A stretch of 6,635 nt of DNA, from the NCBI GenBank assembly GCA_015494035.1, contig WGBZ01000168.1, positions 1-6,635 of the forward strand. Direction: 5' to 3'. Positions 6,159-6,635 of the stretch are shown one piece after another. Source of the DNA: Lysobacterales bacterium. Lineage in GTDB: Bacteria; Pseudomonadota; Gammaproteobacteria; Xanthomonadales; Marinicellaceae. The notes under the pieces are model-generated. The model saw only the letters and a list, made by a program, of their open reading frames with translations. It had not been told where the DNA came from and searched no databases. Within the stretch, counting starts at the first letter, position 1, and every line of letters begins with the position of its first letter. The position numbers and the translations under genes are program-made.

Positions 6159-6635
6159 TTAAGCCTTCTTGGCTTCTTTTCTGAAGACTTGTTCATCTGC
6201 GTAGCGTACGCCCTTGCCCTTGTAAGGCTCCGGCGGACGGAATGCGCGAATTTCAGCTGCCACCTGGCCTACTTTTTGCTTGTCAATGCCCGTGATGGTG
6301 ATTTCTGTCTGGCTGGGCACGTCAAAACTGATGCCATCAGGTGCCTTGTAGACCACCGGATGGGAAAAGCCCAGTGACAGGTTCAGATCGCGGCCTTGCA
6401 ACGCAGCGCGGTAGCCCACGCCGACCAGCTTGAGTTTCTTCTCGTAACCCTTGGTGACGCCCTGCATCATGTTGTTAACCAGGGAACGCATGGTGCCTGC
6501 CATGGCCACGTCAGCAGGGGTAACAGGCTTGAAAACCAGCTTGTTGTCTTCCTGCACGATGGTCACCGTCGGGTGCACGTTGAGGCTCATTTCACCTTTG
6601 CTGCCTTTCAGGGTCAGCTTCTGACCGTCCAGGGT
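6159..6635 (-). CDS. rplF: 50S ribosomal protein L6 (uL6), 5' end missing
   Basis: L6 lies near the factor-binding site of the large subunit, next to the sarcin-ricin loop, and is needed for elongation-factor function. The frame is open to the right window edge, giving 158 residues. An internal ATG at 6590 should not be taken as the start, because the 15 codons before it ([15 protein letters not shown]) match the L6 N-terminal domain, whose E. coli equivalent is KINGQVITIKGKNGE. About 19 residues are therefore missing compared with the 177-residue E. coli protein. The two repeated L6 domains are visible, with [10 protein letters not shown] and [10 protein letters not shown] in the second and the family signature [14 protein letters not shown] near the end, followed by a basic tail. 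It is the first gene of the window in transcription order; S8 would be expected just outside. Confidence 0.98.
   Translation of the reverse strand, partial: TLDGQKLTLKGSKGEMSLNVHPTVTIVQEDNKLVFKPVTPADVAMAGTMRSLVNNMMQGVTKGYEKKLKLVGVGYRAALQGRDLNLSLGFSHPVVYKAPDGISFDVPSQTEITITGIDKQKVGQVAAEIRAFRPPEPYKGKGVRYADEQVFRKEAKKA

Noticed and set aside
6159..6590. Start of rplF at the internal ATG at 6590.
   Set aside because: The frame continues upstream to the window edge with codons that match the L6 N-terminal domain, so this ATG is internal.

Overview
The window carries the end of the spc operon followed by the alpha operon of a gammaproteobacterium. All genes lie on the minus strand, so transcription runs from high to low coordinates: rplF (L6, 5' end cut by the right edge), rplR (L18), rpsE (S5), rpmD (L30), rplO (L15), secY, then rpsM (S13), rpsK (S11), rpsD (S4), rpoA (RNA polymerase alpha) and rplQ (L17, 3' end cut by the left edge). 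The gene order, protein lengths and close resemblance of every product to the E. coli and Pseudomonas proteins support Gammaproteobacteria. Base composition looks close to balanced. I cannot place the genus; an aquatic relative of Pseudomonas, Oceanospirillales or Cellvibrionales is a guess.

Layout from the 5' end of the transcript. 6635-5016: L6, L18, S5 and L30, tightly packed, with a 66-nt hairpin-bearing gap before rpsE and an 8-nt overlap of rpsE with rpmD. 4989-3191: L15 and SecY, 8 nt apart. 3190-3033: a 158-nt junction where most gammaproteobacteria carry rpmJ (L36). Here there is no rpmJ; the junction holds an inverted repeat and a good sigma70-type promoter that probably starts the alpha operon. 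3032-593: S13, S11, S4 and alpha with short spacers. 592-391: a 202-nt gap between rpoA and rplQ, unusually long for this junction, containing a roughly 96-bp interrupted palindrome. 390-1: L17.

Together the genes make parts of both ribosomal subunits, the protein-conducting channel of the inner membrane, and the assembly scaffold of RNA polymerase. From E. coli, S8 is known to regulate the spc operon and S4 the alpha operon by feedback on translation. The genes themselves are ordinary housekeeping genes. The points worth a second look are in the spacers: the palindromic element between rpoA and rplQ, the missing rpmJ, and the short leader of the alpha operon. I see no mobile-element genes, CRISPR array, tRNA or rRNA, and no sign of an undescribed multi-gene system.
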